A stretch of 42,706 bases of DNA, taken from positions 1-42,706 of the IMG/VR virus record IMGVR_UViG_3300045789_000560; one strand, 5' to 3'. Positions 31,810-40,206 of this stretch are shown here, piece by piece. The notes under the pieces are model-generated. The model was not told the origin of the DNA and searched no databases. It saw nothing but the letters and a program-made list of their open reading frames with translations. How positions within the stretch are numbered: the stretch's first letter is position 1; the number at the start of each line of letters is the position of its first letter. The position numbers and the translations under genes were made by a program. The stretch is from a virus.

Positions 31810-32181
31810 GGGTTCACTGTCATCGCGCAGTGATGCGACAACACGTTCCACAGTTCTGGTATGCACGTCAACCTCGGCGGCAATCTGCGCCTGGCTGAGG
31901 CCCTGACGCCAGAGCGCCTCGATGCGGGCGCGGCGTCCACCGGCACCGCCGATATTGCCACAGGGCACCATGAGCGTGCCGTGCCCGAGCAGCTTGGATA
32001 GTTGCTGGGCAGCTTCACGACCAACGATCTGCGACAGCTCGGCATCGGCCTTGGGTGTTTTGGGCACATAGATGGCCCGTCCGCCTCTCGCCTCAGCCAG
32101 TCGCACGGCCACCTCCTCGCCGATCTCCTCGGCGATTATGGCCAGCACACCCGGCAGATATGGCTTGAAGCTCTTGTTCAT
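31795..32181 (-). CDS. mor: Mor/C-family late transcription activator
   Basis: This 128-aa protein starts MNKSFKPYLPGVLAIIAEEI at ATG 32181, overlapping the upstream stop (ATGA). The long upstream reading is a shadow. The N-terminal dimerisation part, IGEEVAVRLAEARGGRAIYVP, is followed by a C-terminal HTH, QGLSQAQIAAEVDVHTRTVERV. In Mu, Mor activates the middle promoter and C the late ones. Only one family member is seen here, so it probably serves the late promoters. It lies directly before the lysis promoter. Confidence 0.88.
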   Translation of the reverse strand: MNKSFKPYLPGVLAIIAEEIGEEVAVRLAEARGGRAIYVPKTPKADAELSQIVGREAAQQLSKLLGHGTLMVPCGNIGGAGGRRARIEALWRQGLSQAQIAAEVDVHTRTVERVVASLRDDSEPKLPF

Positions 32182-32426
32182 TTGCGCCGCCGCTGCCCCC
32201 GGCGGGTGCGCTTCTTGACCGGCACACATGTGGTGACGGCCTTGCCCTGAAGCTTGTAGGTGACGCCATTCACGGTCACACCGCATGGACCCGGCAGCTC
32301 TTCGATCAACCTTGCATCGATCTCGCGGCCGATCCGGCGGCGCAGGCTCTCGACATCGACCAGCAGAACGCGCTCGAGATACCGCACCAGGGCATGATCC
32401 GTGATATGGACAACGGGCTTTTTCAC
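32178..32426 (-). CDS. Hypothetical protein
   Basis: This 82-aa protein (MKKPVVHITDHALVRYLERV) ends in a very basic KKRTRRGQRRRK tail. The HITDHALVRYLERVL stretch recurs in small phage and plasmid proteins of unknown role. It overlaps both neighbours. It might bind nucleic acid. Confidence 0.6.
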   Translation of the reverse strand: MKKPVVHITDHALVRYLERVLLVDVESLRRRIGREIDARLIEELPGPCGVTVNGVTYKLQGKAVTTCVPVKKRTRRGQRRRK

Positions 32427-32875
32427 CGCTTCAGCTCCACGCCTTCACGGGCGCACCAATCTTTCAGCGCGTTGATGATCTGGCTGATCTGGCCATGGTC
32501 GCGCAGGGTGTCCACATCGATCGGGACAGACTTCCACGTCCCTTCAAAGCGGGTGCGAATGAATTTGTTGAGACCAGCGCGGCCGGGTTCGCGCAGGGCA
32601 CCGGCCTCGCCAAGCTTGCGCCAAAGCACATGGACAAGGCGCAGATCGCCGCGTGGAGCGGCCTTGTGACCACGCCGTTTAGCACCCTGTTTAAACCCGC
32701 CTTTCCAGCCGCGATCTTTAAGGTGATTGACCACGAGTTGCAGGTCGGCCTCGGACATGTCGCGCATCGAGGCTTTGCCGCAGGCCGCAATCTGGATGTC
32801 ATGGCGCGCATCGGCATCAAGGCCAAGATCACGGCAAGCGATGTGGATCTGTTGCTGGAGCGATCGGGCGGTCAT
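32423..32875 (-). CDS. gemA: GemA / Mu gp16-like (DUF1018) regulatory protein
   Basis: This 150-aa protein starts MTARSLQQQIHIACRDLGLD at ATG 32875. DUF1018 features are MRDMSEADLQLVVNHLKDRG in the first half and RLVHVLWRKLGEAGALREPG then LNKFIRTRFEGTWKSVPIDV in the second. Mu GemA modulates host gene expression and DNA topology. Its place before the Mor-type gene is as in Mu. Coupled by ATGA overlaps. Confidence 0.85.
   Translation of the reverse strand: MTARSLQQQIHIACRDLGLDADARHDIQIAACGKASMRDMSEADLQLVVNHLKDRGWKGGFKQGAKRRGHKAAPRGDLRLVHVLWRKLGEAGALREPGRAGLNKFIRTRFEGTWKSVPIDVDTLRDHGQISQIINALKDWCAREGVELKR
32677..32699 (+). repeat. Dispersed GTTTAA repeat, copy 9
   Basis: GTTTAGCACCCT followed by GTTTAAACCCGCC, within gemA. 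Confidence 0.5.
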
Positions 32876-33294
32876 TGGAGCTGCACCGCTTCTGGAAACC
32901 ACTTGACGAGGACGCCCTCAAACAGTCCCTCACCGTGGCTTGATAACCAAAAGTCACGCATTGCGTCCGCATCAAAAAAGCCATCTTCCTGCGCGAATTC
33001 ATTGACCTTGGGTAGCTCAAAGCGCGGTTCCGAAAGGCCGAAGTAGATATCCTTGATGCCTGACTTGGCCACTTCGAAACGGATATTGAAAACGTCCTCA
33101 CAAAGCTGATCCGGCACGATCTTCATGCAGTTCTTGGTGCGCATGCCGCTATACAGTTGGAGCATTTCGCCAGCACGGGCATGACGCTTGCGGTGCGCAC
33201 GAATGGTTTGGAGCTTGGCTCCAGCAGCCTTCGGGTCCCGTATTCCCAAGCGGATAGGTTCGATAAATTGGCGTTGAAAGCTATAAGCAACCAT
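32872..33294 (-). CDS. ASCH/PUA-like domain protein
   Basis: This 140-aa protein has the ASCH-like layout: FIEPIRLGIRDPKAAGAKLQ, QTIRAHRKRHARAGEMLQLY, SGMRTKNCMKI and a C-terminal LFEGVLVKWFP. Proteins of this kind in phages bind RNA or modified nucleotides. Its start and the previous stop share a base (TAATG). The substrate is unknown. Confidence 0.65.
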   Translation of the reverse strand: MVAYSFQRQFIEPIRLGIRDPKAAGAKLQTIRAHRKRHARAGEMLQLYSGMRTKNCMKIVPDQLCEDVFNIRFEVAKSGIKDIYFGLSEPRFELPKVNEFAQEDGFFDADAMRDFWLSSHGEGLFEGVLVKWFPEAVQLQ

Positions 33295-33818
33295 TACTCG
33301 GCACTCCCAGATTGGTCGTCTTGCTCGTCCTGGATCATTTGGAGAGGTGTGCGCCCGGCAAGCTTCTTGCGGAATTCCTCTCGGGCTTCGCGGTGCGCTG
33401 TTTCTTCTGCTTCCGCAGATGCGCGTCGATCATGTTCGCTAAGCATCCGTTTGGCGCGGAGACGGACGGCGCGGCGTTTATCGGTCAGCTCCAGCACGGC
33501 CTCTTTGACCTGCGCCTTGTTCGGCGGGAACTTCGCGGTCTCTGCCAGCGACTGGCAGGCTTTGCGGATCAGATCACAGGGCGCATCCTTCAGAGCGTCC
33601 TCGATCAGGGCCAGCCATTCCGGCGTCGGCCGGAAGGTCGGGTAGCACGCAGCGAGCCGCTTGGCCTCTGCCTGGGCAACAGGTTCACCACAAGGTTGCA
33701 GCGCATCCGTCAGCTCGGCGACGATCAGCTCAAGATCATCGCGTCCGATCAACTCCGAATAGGCATTGATCGGGCTGCGATCGGTGAGGGCTGTGATATG
33801 CTGGCGAGTGATTTTCAT
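33294..33818 (-). CDS. Hypothetical early protein
   Basis: This 174-aa protein is read from ATG 33818 (MKITRQHITALTDRSPINAY). Upstream in-frame ATGs at 33860 and 33878 would overlap the previous gene and lack ribosome sites. The middle has LAACYPTFRPTPEWLALIED, a pattern seen in phage proteins near replication genes. The C-terminus is charged and coiled. Function is unknown. Confidence 0.6.
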   Translation of the reverse strand: MKITRQHITALTDRSPINAYSELIGRDDLELIVAELTDALQPCGEPVAQAEAKRLAACYPTFRPTPEWLALIEDALKDAPCDLIRKACQSLAETAKFPPNKAQVKEAVLELTDKRRAVRLRAKRMLSEHDRRASAEAEETAHREAREEFRKKLAGRTPLQMIQDEQDDQSGSAE

Positions 33819-33837
33819 TTTTCTGGTGAAACCTTGG

Positions 33838-34068
33838 TCAAAGCTCTGCGTCTTCTTCATGCGCACGGATTTCTTCATCCATGCATTCGCGGATCGCGGT
33901 CAGGTCACGGTTCAAGTTTTCAAGGGTCAGATCAATCTGACCGGTGACTTGGCCTTCGTCCCAATAGGCCGCGACTTCGAGCAGCAACTTGTGGGCGCGG
34001 TTTTCAATGCTTCGGAGCTTGCGGTTGCTGAGGGCGCGCGCCTCAGGTTTTGATTTTGGGAAATACAT
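33838..34068 (-). CDS. Small helical protein
   Basis: This 76-aa protein starts MYFPKSKPEARALSNRKLRS at ATG 34068, behind GAGG. It is mostly charged helix (ENRAHKLLLEVAAYWDEG ... CMDEEIRAHEED). The longer upstream reading is a shadow of the DUF3164 gene. No family is recognised. Confidence 0.6.
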   Translation of the reverse strand: MYFPKSKPEARALSNRKLRSIENRAHKLLLEVAAYWDEGQVTGQIDLTLENLNRDLTAIRECMDEEIRAHEEDAEL

Positions 34069-34078
34069 GTCGCTTGCC

Positions 34079-34729
34079 TCACACCGCCGCCATGTCGAGG
34101 ACGACTGGCTCCCAGCGGGCGTCGTGACTGGCGCGCTGATAGCAGCGCACATAGGTCTTGGAGCCGACGACGCGCATGGCCTCGCGGATCGCGCGTTGAC
34201 CTTCCTGCCAGCGCGGATCCTCGCTGTCCTGGCGGAGCAGCATGAAGATGCGGGAACGGTTGATGTTGCCGGTCTTGTCTGTCTGAAACGCATTGGTGAC
34301 CAGCGCACGCAGCTCGGCCCGCGCATCTGCCGCCCATTCGTTCAAGCATTCGTCAAAGAGCGCCTTTGCGATCTGAAGTTCTGGGCCGAAGGCGATGTAG
34401 TCTGAGACCTGCACCTGGACCTTGAACAATCCGTCGACGGTCTGAAGTGTCTTGTTGCCTTTGGCTCCACCGACCTTGGTGTTGAACTCTTGCTCGAGAA
34501 TGGCTTCATGGCTGCCGATGTCGTCAAAGGTATGCTCTTTGAACCGGGCCATCTGATCGGACAGCGCAATGCCGTATCCGAGGATCTTCCGAACGGTCTC
34601 GTCCTCGATCAGATGCTGGGGCTTGATGGTCTCGACCGGCTGGTAGCCGCCCTTGCCATCGCCCATGTAAACATTGCCGTTAATCTCGTGTTTGCCGTCA
34701 GGAATTGCGGCTTGGCTGAACTCGCTCAT
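34079..34729 (-). CDS. DUF3164 protein of Mu-like phages
   Basis: This 216-aa protein starts MSEFSQAAIPDGKHEINGNV at ATG 34729. DUF3164 features are YMGDGKGGYQPVETIKPQHL, MARFKEHTFDDIGSHEAILE and YIAFGPELQIAKALFDECLN. The family lies between MuB and GemA in most Mu-like phages and has no assigned function. It is coupled by ATGA. Confidence 0.85.
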   Translation of the reverse strand: MSEFSQAAIPDGKHEINGNVYMGDGKGGYQPVETIKPQHLIEDETVRKILGYGIALSDQMARFKEHTFDDIGSHEAILEQEFNTKVGGAKGNKTLQTVDGLFKVQVQVSDYIAFGPELQIAKALFDECLNEWAADARAELRALVTNAFQTDKTGNINRSRIFMLLRQDSEDPRWQEGQRAIREAMRVVGSKTYVRCYQRASHDARWEPVVLDMAAV

Positions 34730-35097
34730 GATTGGCTCTCCTTCGTATTTCGGGGACAGTGGTTGCAGGCGCGAAACATGCGAACGCGCAGCATATTGGC
34801 GTTGCCGAACTGGCGGGATTTCTTGCGCCAGTCGTGACATTCGTTTGAGGGGATTGATCCAAGCGCGGGGCACTCGATCGTGCCGTTCATGAACACGCCG
34901 CGCACGCAGTCTTCGACAGCGGCCAGATCGCCGTTGTATTTGTTCTTCAGCACCTGGTTGACCAACGCGCCCGAACGATCGAGACGCCCGGCCACCTGGC
35001 GCTGTGAGCTGGCGGCGCATTCTTCAGCCAGGCGGATCACCCAGTCAGGGGCATCCGCGCCCCAGCTTTCCGTCACGGTTTCCAAGGGCGCGCTCAT
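34726..35097 (-). CDS. HTH protein with Cys-rich C-terminus
   Basis: This 123-aa protein begins MSAPLETVTESWGADAPDWV. Residues about 15-60 look like an HTH (SSQRQVAGRLDRSGALVNQV). The rest contains CPALGSIPSNECHDWRK and RACNHCPRN, four Cys that could bind zinc. The combination is common in early regions of Mu-like phages. It probably binds DNA. Confidence 0.65.
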   Translation of the reverse strand: MSAPLETVTESWGADAPDWVIRLAEECAASSQRQVAGRLDRSGALVNQVLKNKYNGDLAAVEDCVRGVFMNGTIECPALGSIPSNECHDWRKKSRQFGNANMLRVRMFRACNHCPRNTKESQS

Positions 35098-35681
35098 TGG
35101 ACCGCTCCGGGGTAGTAAGTGACTTCGCGGAGGTTCGGGTCAAAGACCTGTTTGACGCGTTGGATTTGCGGAGGCAGCGGGCCGGTATTGCGCACGAACT
35201 TATAGGTGGCCTGCCGCTTGCCGGGCACGGCCTTCTGGACAACGCGCAGATACTGGGCCTTGAGCAGCATCGAGCAATAGCTCTTGGCCGTGGCCTCAGT
35301 GACAGACACGGTGTCAGTGGTTGAATGCACCATGATGTCGCGCGGAGTAAACTGCCCGAGCATCCGCATGGAGCGCCACATATTTTCGGTGCCTTTTCCC
35401 TGGGTGACGGGCTGGCCATTGGGACGGATGCGCGGCGGATGAATTCCGGCATCGCGCACCAGGACATAGCGCCCGGTCTCGTCGAAGGAGGCGTGTTCCT
35501 CGATGTAGCCGCCCGCCATGAGGCGCTTCACGTAGTCCGTGATTGTCTTGTTATGGATGTCGGTGTTGTCGTGGATTTCACGCTTGGTGAAAATGTTCAG
35601 GCGGCGGATTTCAGCCCAGACACCATCCATGCCCTGCGGCTTCGGTTCATTGTTCAACTGGTCGATAGGTTTGCGGGTCAT
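35094..35681 (-). CDS. Tandem winged-helix regulator-like protein
   Basis: This 195-aa protein is built of two similar units. Unit 1 (about 18-88) reads GVWAEIRRLNIFTKREIHDN ... RYVLVRDAGIHPPRI. Unit 2 (about 98-173) reads NMWRSMRMLGQFTPRDIMVH ... TYKFVRNTGPLPPQI. Each has a winged-helix form ending in an R-D/N-x-G-x-x-P-P motif. It lies just after MuB. A transposition accessory or regulator is a reasonable guess. Confidence 0.65.
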   Translation of the reverse strand: MTRKPIDQLNNEPKPQGMDGVWAEIRRLNIFTKREIHDNTDIHNKTITDYVKRLMAGGYIEEHASFDETGRYVLVRDAGIHPPRIRPNGQPVTQGKGTENMWRSMRMLGQFTPRDIMVHSTTDTVSVTEATAKSYCSMLLKAQYLRVVQKAVPGKRQATYKFVRNTGPLPPQIQRVKQVFDPNLREVTYYPGAVQ

Positions 35682-35905
35682 TGGGGGTTCACCTCCATTG
35701 GCTGAGCTTCCGTCTGGACAAGCTCGTCCTTGATCAACGCGGCCAGATCAGCCGACACGATGACGCCGGTTTCGTTTTGGACCGTGCTTTCGAGGGTCAG
35801 CGCAAAGCTGCCGTCACTCAGTTCGAATAGGGAAAGACACCCAGCCTCATTTGCGATCGGCAGATACCAATGCTGGGCGCAGGAGATTTGTGCTTGATCG
35901 CTCAT
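35678..35905 (-). CDS. Hypothetical protein
   Basis: This 75-aa acidic protein (MSDQAQISCAQHWYLPIANE) appears beta-rich (LSLFELSDGSFALTLESTVQ). It lies between MuB and the tandem winged-helix gene, with overlaps at both ends. No family is recognised. Confidence 0.55.
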   Translation of the reverse strand: MSDQAQISCAQHWYLPIANEAGCLSLFELSDGSFALTLESTVQNETGVIVSADLAALIKDELVQTEAQPMEVNPQ

Positions 35906-36645
35906 GCCAACTCCCTCCGAGGCTTGGGGGCCGCGCAGGCGAAGAATGCCTGGTCACCCCATGTCGAAAGGTCCACATGCTCCACACCCCGCGTCCGGGC
36001 GAACTCAGCAACGCGGCCGAGGTTCACACAGACGCGACGAATGGAATGCTGCGAGGCTTTGAGCAGGTGATCCTTGAAAGCCGGATCAAGCGCCACGTCC
36101 GCGCAATACAGCCCCGCCAGATGGTCGAGGTCTGCCATGCACGCTGGCAAGGCGGGCACCCAGTCCAACATGCGGCCGTGGATGTTCTCCCAGCGTTGCA
36201 GATCCTGTGGCAGGTTCTCTTCGCCGATTAGGATGATCGTGTTCCCGCTGCTCTCGTAGATGTCGCGCAGGATCCCGATGATGCTCCGCTTGACCAGGTA
36301 TTGCGCGTCATCGACGATCAGCACCTTTTCTGAGAACATCAGCTCCTGGGCAATCTGATCGACCATGTCGGCAATCGTCTTGGCGGGCTGCAAGCTCATC
36401 TCGCCAAGGATTGCCTGGCACAGCTTCTTACCCGTCCAGCTCTCTTTGACCTGGACCTGAAGCGCGTTGAACTTGTTCGCCGCGTAGACCGCTGCCGTGG
36501 TTTTGCCGTATCCCGAATAGCCGTAAAACGTGGCCATGCCGGGCAGCCCCAAGGCGCGCTCGTTGACGCGGTGGATCAGGGTGACCAAGGCGGTCACATT
36601 CCTGAGCGGCGCAACGCTGTTGTAAAGTTGGTTCGTCTCTGACAT
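35902..36645 (-). CDS. B: MuB-like AAA+ ATPase, target capture
   Basis: This 247-aa ATPase starts MSETNQLYNSVAPLRNVTAL after AGGAGG. Walker A is GYSGYGKTT (42-50) and Walker B is VLIVDDAQ (108-115, D112/D113). The C-terminal helical part includes SIRRVCVNLGRVAEFA. MuB-type proteins coat target DNA, recruit the transposase complex and give target immunity. It is shorter than Mu MuB and lacks a clear N-terminal HTH, as in the ExeA/B3-like branch. Confidence 0.92.
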   Translation of the reverse strand: MSETNQLYNSVAPLRNVTALVTLIHRVNERALGLPGMATFYGYSGYGKTTAAVYAANKFNALQVQVKESWTGKKLCQAILGEMSLQPAKTIADMVDQIAQELMFSEKVLIVDDAQYLVKRSIIGILRDIYESSGNTIILIGEENLPQDLQRWENIHGRMLDWVPALPACMADLDHLAGLYCADVALDPAFKDHLLKASQHSIRRVCVNLGRVAEFARTRGVEHVDLSTWGDQAFFACAAPKPRRELA

Positions 36646-36719
36646 CTTTCCTCCTGTCTCTGGGCATCACCGCCCGTTTCATCGCCGTTCGCGCGGGTGG
36701 CACCCCGCGCGGCGGCATC

Positions 36720-38870
36720 TCACTCAAACCACACGAAGTGATCTCCAACGTCCCGGTGCATGTCGCGGTGCGCGAAATACTCCGAGGTTGTCTGGTAGCC
36801 GCGCAGCCAGTTGGCCGCGCTTGCGCCGATGTCCTTCCCGGCTGACAGCTCCTGCTCGAGCGTCACAGCGCGGCGGTAGCGGTCGATCGGCTCTTCTTCT
36901 TTTGCCTTGGCCTTCTTGCGTTCCTGCTCTGCATAGAACTGCTCCTGGAAGGCGATGACTTCGGCTTCCTGTTCGGCCGTCATCTTGTCCTGGTATTCGG
37001 GGCGCGCCACGCGGGCGGCGACCGGCCGGGCATCTCCCTTGGGCATGGCCACGATCTTGTTCTCTGGAACGACCGGATCAGGGGCCGGGATTGCATCGAG
37101 CTGCGCGGCGATCTCTTTCTGACTGAGACGGCGCTCGGCCTTCAGCAGCTTACGATGCGCCCTGCGGAATTGAGCCTTGGCGCGGGCATTCTCTTTCGCG
37201 GCCGTGAGATCGCGGAAGCCCTTGGCAAGCTGGCATGGCGCAAAGCCCATGAACTCGCCGGTCAGCTCGTAGATATAGACGCCCGATTGAAGATCCTCGA
37301 TGTCGAAGCGAACGATCACACGCTTGCCCGCATATTCCGACATCCAGTCCGACCAGAAGTAATTGCCAAAAGCGTGAATGCGGCCGTGGTTCTTCTGCAT
37401 GGTCAACGTCTTCTGACCCATCAGCCAGAGGCGCTTCTGCTCATCGGTGGCCCGGCGGATGGCCGAGCGCTCATAGCTCTCGGCAAAGGTGATATCAAAA
37501 CTGCGGCCGTTGGCAGTTTCGGACATACGTCCGACGCGGGCGTTGTGTTCCTTGATGCGCTCGTCCACCACCCGGATGAAGTCCTTGATCGGGATGGCGC
37601 GGGATTTGTAGTTCTCCGGCTTAGCATCGATGTGGTTGCCTACATAGGCACCGGCAAAGCGGATGTCTTTGGCGATGTCGCTGGCAAAGTCGCGGAAGGT
37701 CCGTTCGACCGGCTTGGCCTGACCATGACCAGGCGTGGCCCAGTGGATTTGAATGCCCAGCAGCGGCAGCACGCCCATCGGATCGTCGTCGCGCACCTTG
37801 CCGCGATAGCGGGTCTTCACGCCCCCGCTCAGCCACTTGGCGGCGAACTCGCGGCCGTTGTCGAAGGTGCAATGTTCGGGGATGCCCCAGGTCTCAACCA
37901 TCTCGCCGAAGGCCGACATCACCGCCGCCTCATTGGGCGTGTGGTCAATGCGCCAGCTCAGAACCTTGCCAGAATAGATGTCCTGGAAGGCAACGATCTG
38001 GCAGCGATCGATATAGCCGTCCTCCCATTCGGTGAAGACATCGAACTTGTGACAGTCGGCATTCACATGCTCCATCGCATGCATGTCGAGCTTGGAGCGG
38101 ATCATTGGCGGGAAGCAGCGCTCAAGCCCGGCGATGCCCTCGCGAGCATAAACCTGGACGACGCGCGGCACCTGCTCATTCAGGCGACGGCGTGCGGTGC
38201 GGTCGCACAGAATAGCCCAGCCGTTATTGCGGGCAATCTTCTTTGCATCCCGATAAGCCTGGGCGAAAGTCGGGCCTTCAAGCTGCAAAAACAGGCCCTT
38301 TAAATGGTCCATAAACTCTGGGCTACATTGCGCTTTTGGCTCTTTGCGCGCACCCGCCTTGTTGCGCGGCGCGAGGAGATACAGCCAGTCAGCTTCGGGA
38401 TAACCCCTGACTAGTTTGAACCAGTTCCAGATCGTGCGATCGCCGATGTCGTGCATGAGCGCCACCTGGCCGACTGCGAAAAATCGGGTCAGGCCAGAGC
38501 GCTCATGTGTCAGAACCTCACACAGCACCTTTTTGCGGTATTGTGCTTTGGCTTTCACGCCTTCTGGCAGGCTCTCATAGTAGGCTTGCAGATCGGCCAA
38601 GTCAGGGGAGGCATCCCGCCATTCTTGATCGGGGAGCTTCGCTTCTTTCAAAAGCTTGCGCCGCGCCGCAATCGGGAAAAGCTGCCAGTTGTATTCCCAG
38701 CCACCACCCTTACCAGAGCGTTGTCGCGACCACTCCGGATGGCTACGCCATTCAAAACGCTTCGCCAGAAGCTCAACACCTTTTCGCGTAGCAGGTACAT
38801 CAGGCAGCCGCGCCTCGGCGACCTCGGCGGCAGTCCACCAAACCTTCTCTGGGCGCAGCGCGGTCAACAT
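36720..38870 (-). CDS. A: MuA-like DDE transposase
   Basis: This 716-aa transposase starts MLTALRPEKVWWTAAEVAEA. The N-terminal winged-helix part (5-75, with WWTAAEVAEARLPDVPATRK) fits the Mu DNA-binding domain. End-binding helical domains follow. The RNase H-like core has D272 (NADCHKF), D337 (FDNGREF) and E389 (KPVERTF) at Mu-like spacing. The Mu C-terminal beta-barrel follows (VIVRFDIEDLQSGVYIYE), then a helical, charged C-terminus. It shares one base with the ParB-like stop (TAATG). It carries out strand transfer and replicative transposition. Confidence 0.96.
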   Translation of the reverse strand: MLTALRPEKVWWTAAEVAEARLPDVPATRKGVELLAKRFEWRSHPEWSRQRSGKGGGWEYNWQLFPIAARRKLLKEAKLPDQEWRDASPDLADLQAYYESLPEGVKAKAQYRKKVLCEVLTHERSGLTRFFAVGQVALMHDIGDRTIWNWFKLVRGYPEADWLYLLAPRNKAGARKEPKAQCSPEFMDHLKGLFLQLEGPTFAQAYRDAKKIARNNGWAILCDRTARRRLNEQVPRVVQVYAREGIAGLERCFPPMIRSKLDMHAMEHVNADCHKFDVFTEWEDGYIDRCQIVAFQDIYSGKVLSWRIDHTPNEAAVMSAFGEMVETWGIPEHCTFDNGREFAAKWLSGGVKTRYRGKVRDDDPMGVLPLLGIQIHWATPGHGQAKPVERTFRDFASDIAKDIRFAGAYVGNHIDAKPENYKSRAIPIKDFIRVVDERIKEHNARVGRMSETANGRSFDITFAESYERSAIRRATDEQKRLWLMGQKTLTMQKNHGRIHAFGNYFWSDWMSEYAGKRVIVRFDIEDLQSGVYIYELTGEFMGFAPCQLAKGFRDLTAAKENARAKAQFRRAHRKLLKAERRLSQKEIAAQLDAIPAPDPVVPENKIVAMPKGDARPVAARVARPEYQDKMTAEQEAEVIAFQEQFYAEQERKKAKAKEEEPIDRYRRAVTLEQELSAGKDIGASAANWLRGYQTTSEYFAHRDMHRDVGDHFVWFE

Positions 38871-39724
38871 TACAGCTCTCCATCCAGGTCTTTGAGGAGG
38901 CTTAACAACTCGGCGCTCTCGTCGGCTACAAAGCGGCGCTTCATCTTCATAGGTGCCCGTTCCCAGGCAGCCTTCAGCTTCTGGAAGGCAACGACATCGG
39001 GATCCTTTGCATTAGGTTTGCCCGGCTGCATTTTGCCAAGGGCATCCGCGACCGATTTAACCTCGCCGCTCGAAAGCCGACCGACGATATCCGAGCGAAC
39101 GATCGGCTCTCCGATCTTTGCCAGGGCCATCAGGTCTTTGAGCTTCAGAGGTTCCTTGGCATCGGCAAGCTCAGCCACTTCGCGCGGGCTGAGCGCGTTG
39201 CCGATCTGGATGAAATTCCGAATGTGTCGCGCGCTTAGTTCGCGCTTTTCGGCCACGCTGTCTGCAAAGGAAATTATTTCCGTTGCAGTGCCATGCTTGG
39301 CACGAGCACCAGCAACACCCGCCTTCGTTTCAGGGTGCAGGCGCTCATACACGCGCTTACGCTCGGCGAGAAATACACTGAGTTCAAGATTACTCAGGTC
39401 GGCACCGGACAGGTTATCGTCGATCTCCATCAGCCGGGCGAAGTCGTCAGTCACATCAGCCCAAACACGCGCCGGAATGGTCTCCCAGCCGAGCCGCTTG
39501 GCAGCCTCCAGACGGTGCCCACCCGCCATCAGGACCAAGGTCTCGCCAGACGCGCGCCGCTTCTTGCGCACATGGACCGCATCCTTGATCACGCCCAACT
39601 CTTCGATTGAGGCGATAAGGCTTTGCACCCCCGCCTCAGAGACGGGGCGAAGCCGGTTCTCGGCGTCCACTTCGATATCGGAAAGGGGCAATCGCTGTAT
39701 CTTCGGTTCAGAGATTTTCGTCAC
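38870..39724 (-). CDS. ParB/Spo0J N-terminal domain protein
   Basis: This 284-aa protein starts at GTG 39724 (TKISEPKIQRLPLSDIEVDA). The ParB-like N-terminal domain shows RPVSEAGVQSLIASIEELGV and MAGGHRLEAAKRLGW (66-80). An HTH-like helical middle contains ELSARHIRNFIQIGNALSPR. Such proteins occur just before MuA in many Mu-like phages. No ParA is present, so it is probably a regulator or DNA-binding factor. Its DNA site is unknown. Confidence 0.85.
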   Translation of the reverse strand: MTKISEPKIQRLPLSDIEVDAENRLRPVSEAGVQSLIASIEELGVIKDAVHVRKKRRASGETLVLMAGGHRLEAAKRLGWETIPARVWADVTDDFARLMEIDDNLSGADLSNLELSVFLAERKRVYERLHPETKAGVAGARAKHGTATEIISFADSVAEKRELSARHIRNFIQIGNALSPREVAELADAKEPLKLKDLMALAKIGEPIVRSDIVGRLSSGEVKSVADALGKMQPGKPNAKDPDVVAFQKLKAAWERAPMKMKRRFVADESAELLSLLKDLDGEL

Positions 39725-39727
39725 GCT

Positions 39728-39964
39728 TTAGTATCCTTTCGGGCTTTTCATCAGCCGGTAGTAAAATCGCCGCTGACCATCTTTGACCACCTGTCGGCAG
39801 GTGATCTCGGCTCCGTTTTCGCGCAGCTCGGCAATGACCGAATTGACTGCGCAAATGTCCGCCGCACGCGACAACTCGTAGGTTGTCATTTCGCCCTGAG
39901 CCTCCTGCAGAACCTTCAGGGTTCGGCGCAGGCGTGGGGAGGTATGCAGGCGGGCGTGATGCAT
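39728..39964 (-). CDS. Small winged-helix-like protein
   Basis: This 78-aa basic protein reads MHHARLHTSPRLRRTLKVLQ then TTYELSRAADICAVNSVIAE and RFYYRLMKSPKGY. The pattern suggests a winged-helix DNA-binding fold. It ends three bases before the ParB-like gene, and its ATG shares a base with the previous stop. It probably acts in early regulation. Confidence 0.65.
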   Translation of the reverse strand: MHHARLHTSPRLRRTLKVLQEAQGEMTTYELSRAADICAVNSVIAELRENGAEITCRQVVKDGQRRFYYRLMKSPKGY

Positions 39965-40206
39965 CAGGACAGCGCCCAGCCAAACAGCAGAAGCAGATAG
40001 AAGATGCCAAACAGGCAGATGGCCCCAATGAGATCACCGACCCAACTGTCGTCGAGCCAGCGTGCCACGCGTTTAAGGTGGCCCCAGCACTGCGCTACAG
40101 GCAAACGCAGGCCGGGGCCGTTCCCACCTTCGGGCGCGTGACCAACCTTGGGCGGGATCTCCGTGAGTGGAGCTGTGAATTCGGTATCGGGCAGGTGCTT
40201 CATCAT
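39964..40206 (-). CDS. Single-pass membrane protein, early region
   Basis: This 80-aa protein is read from ATG 40206, preceded by GAGGAG in the end of the upstream gene. GTG 40212 and ATG 40203 are alternatives. A hydrophilic N-terminus is followed by one C-terminal membrane segment (VGDLIGAICLFGIFYLLLLF). Early expression of a tail-anchored membrane protein hints at an effect on the host envelope or exclusion, which is only inferred. Confidence 0.6.
   Translation of the reverse strand: MMKHLPDTEFTAPLTEIPPKVGHAPEGGNGPGLRLPVAQCWGHLKRVARWLDDSWVGDLIGAICLFGIFYLLLLFGWALS

Noticed and set aside
7115-32699. CRISPR array or clustered direct repeats
   Set aside because: The GTTTAA repeats are kilobases apart with no spacers; no CRISPR array is in the window.
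37155-38303. 382-codon plus-strand frame
   Set aside because: Antisense of the MuA-like transposase with intact DDE motif.
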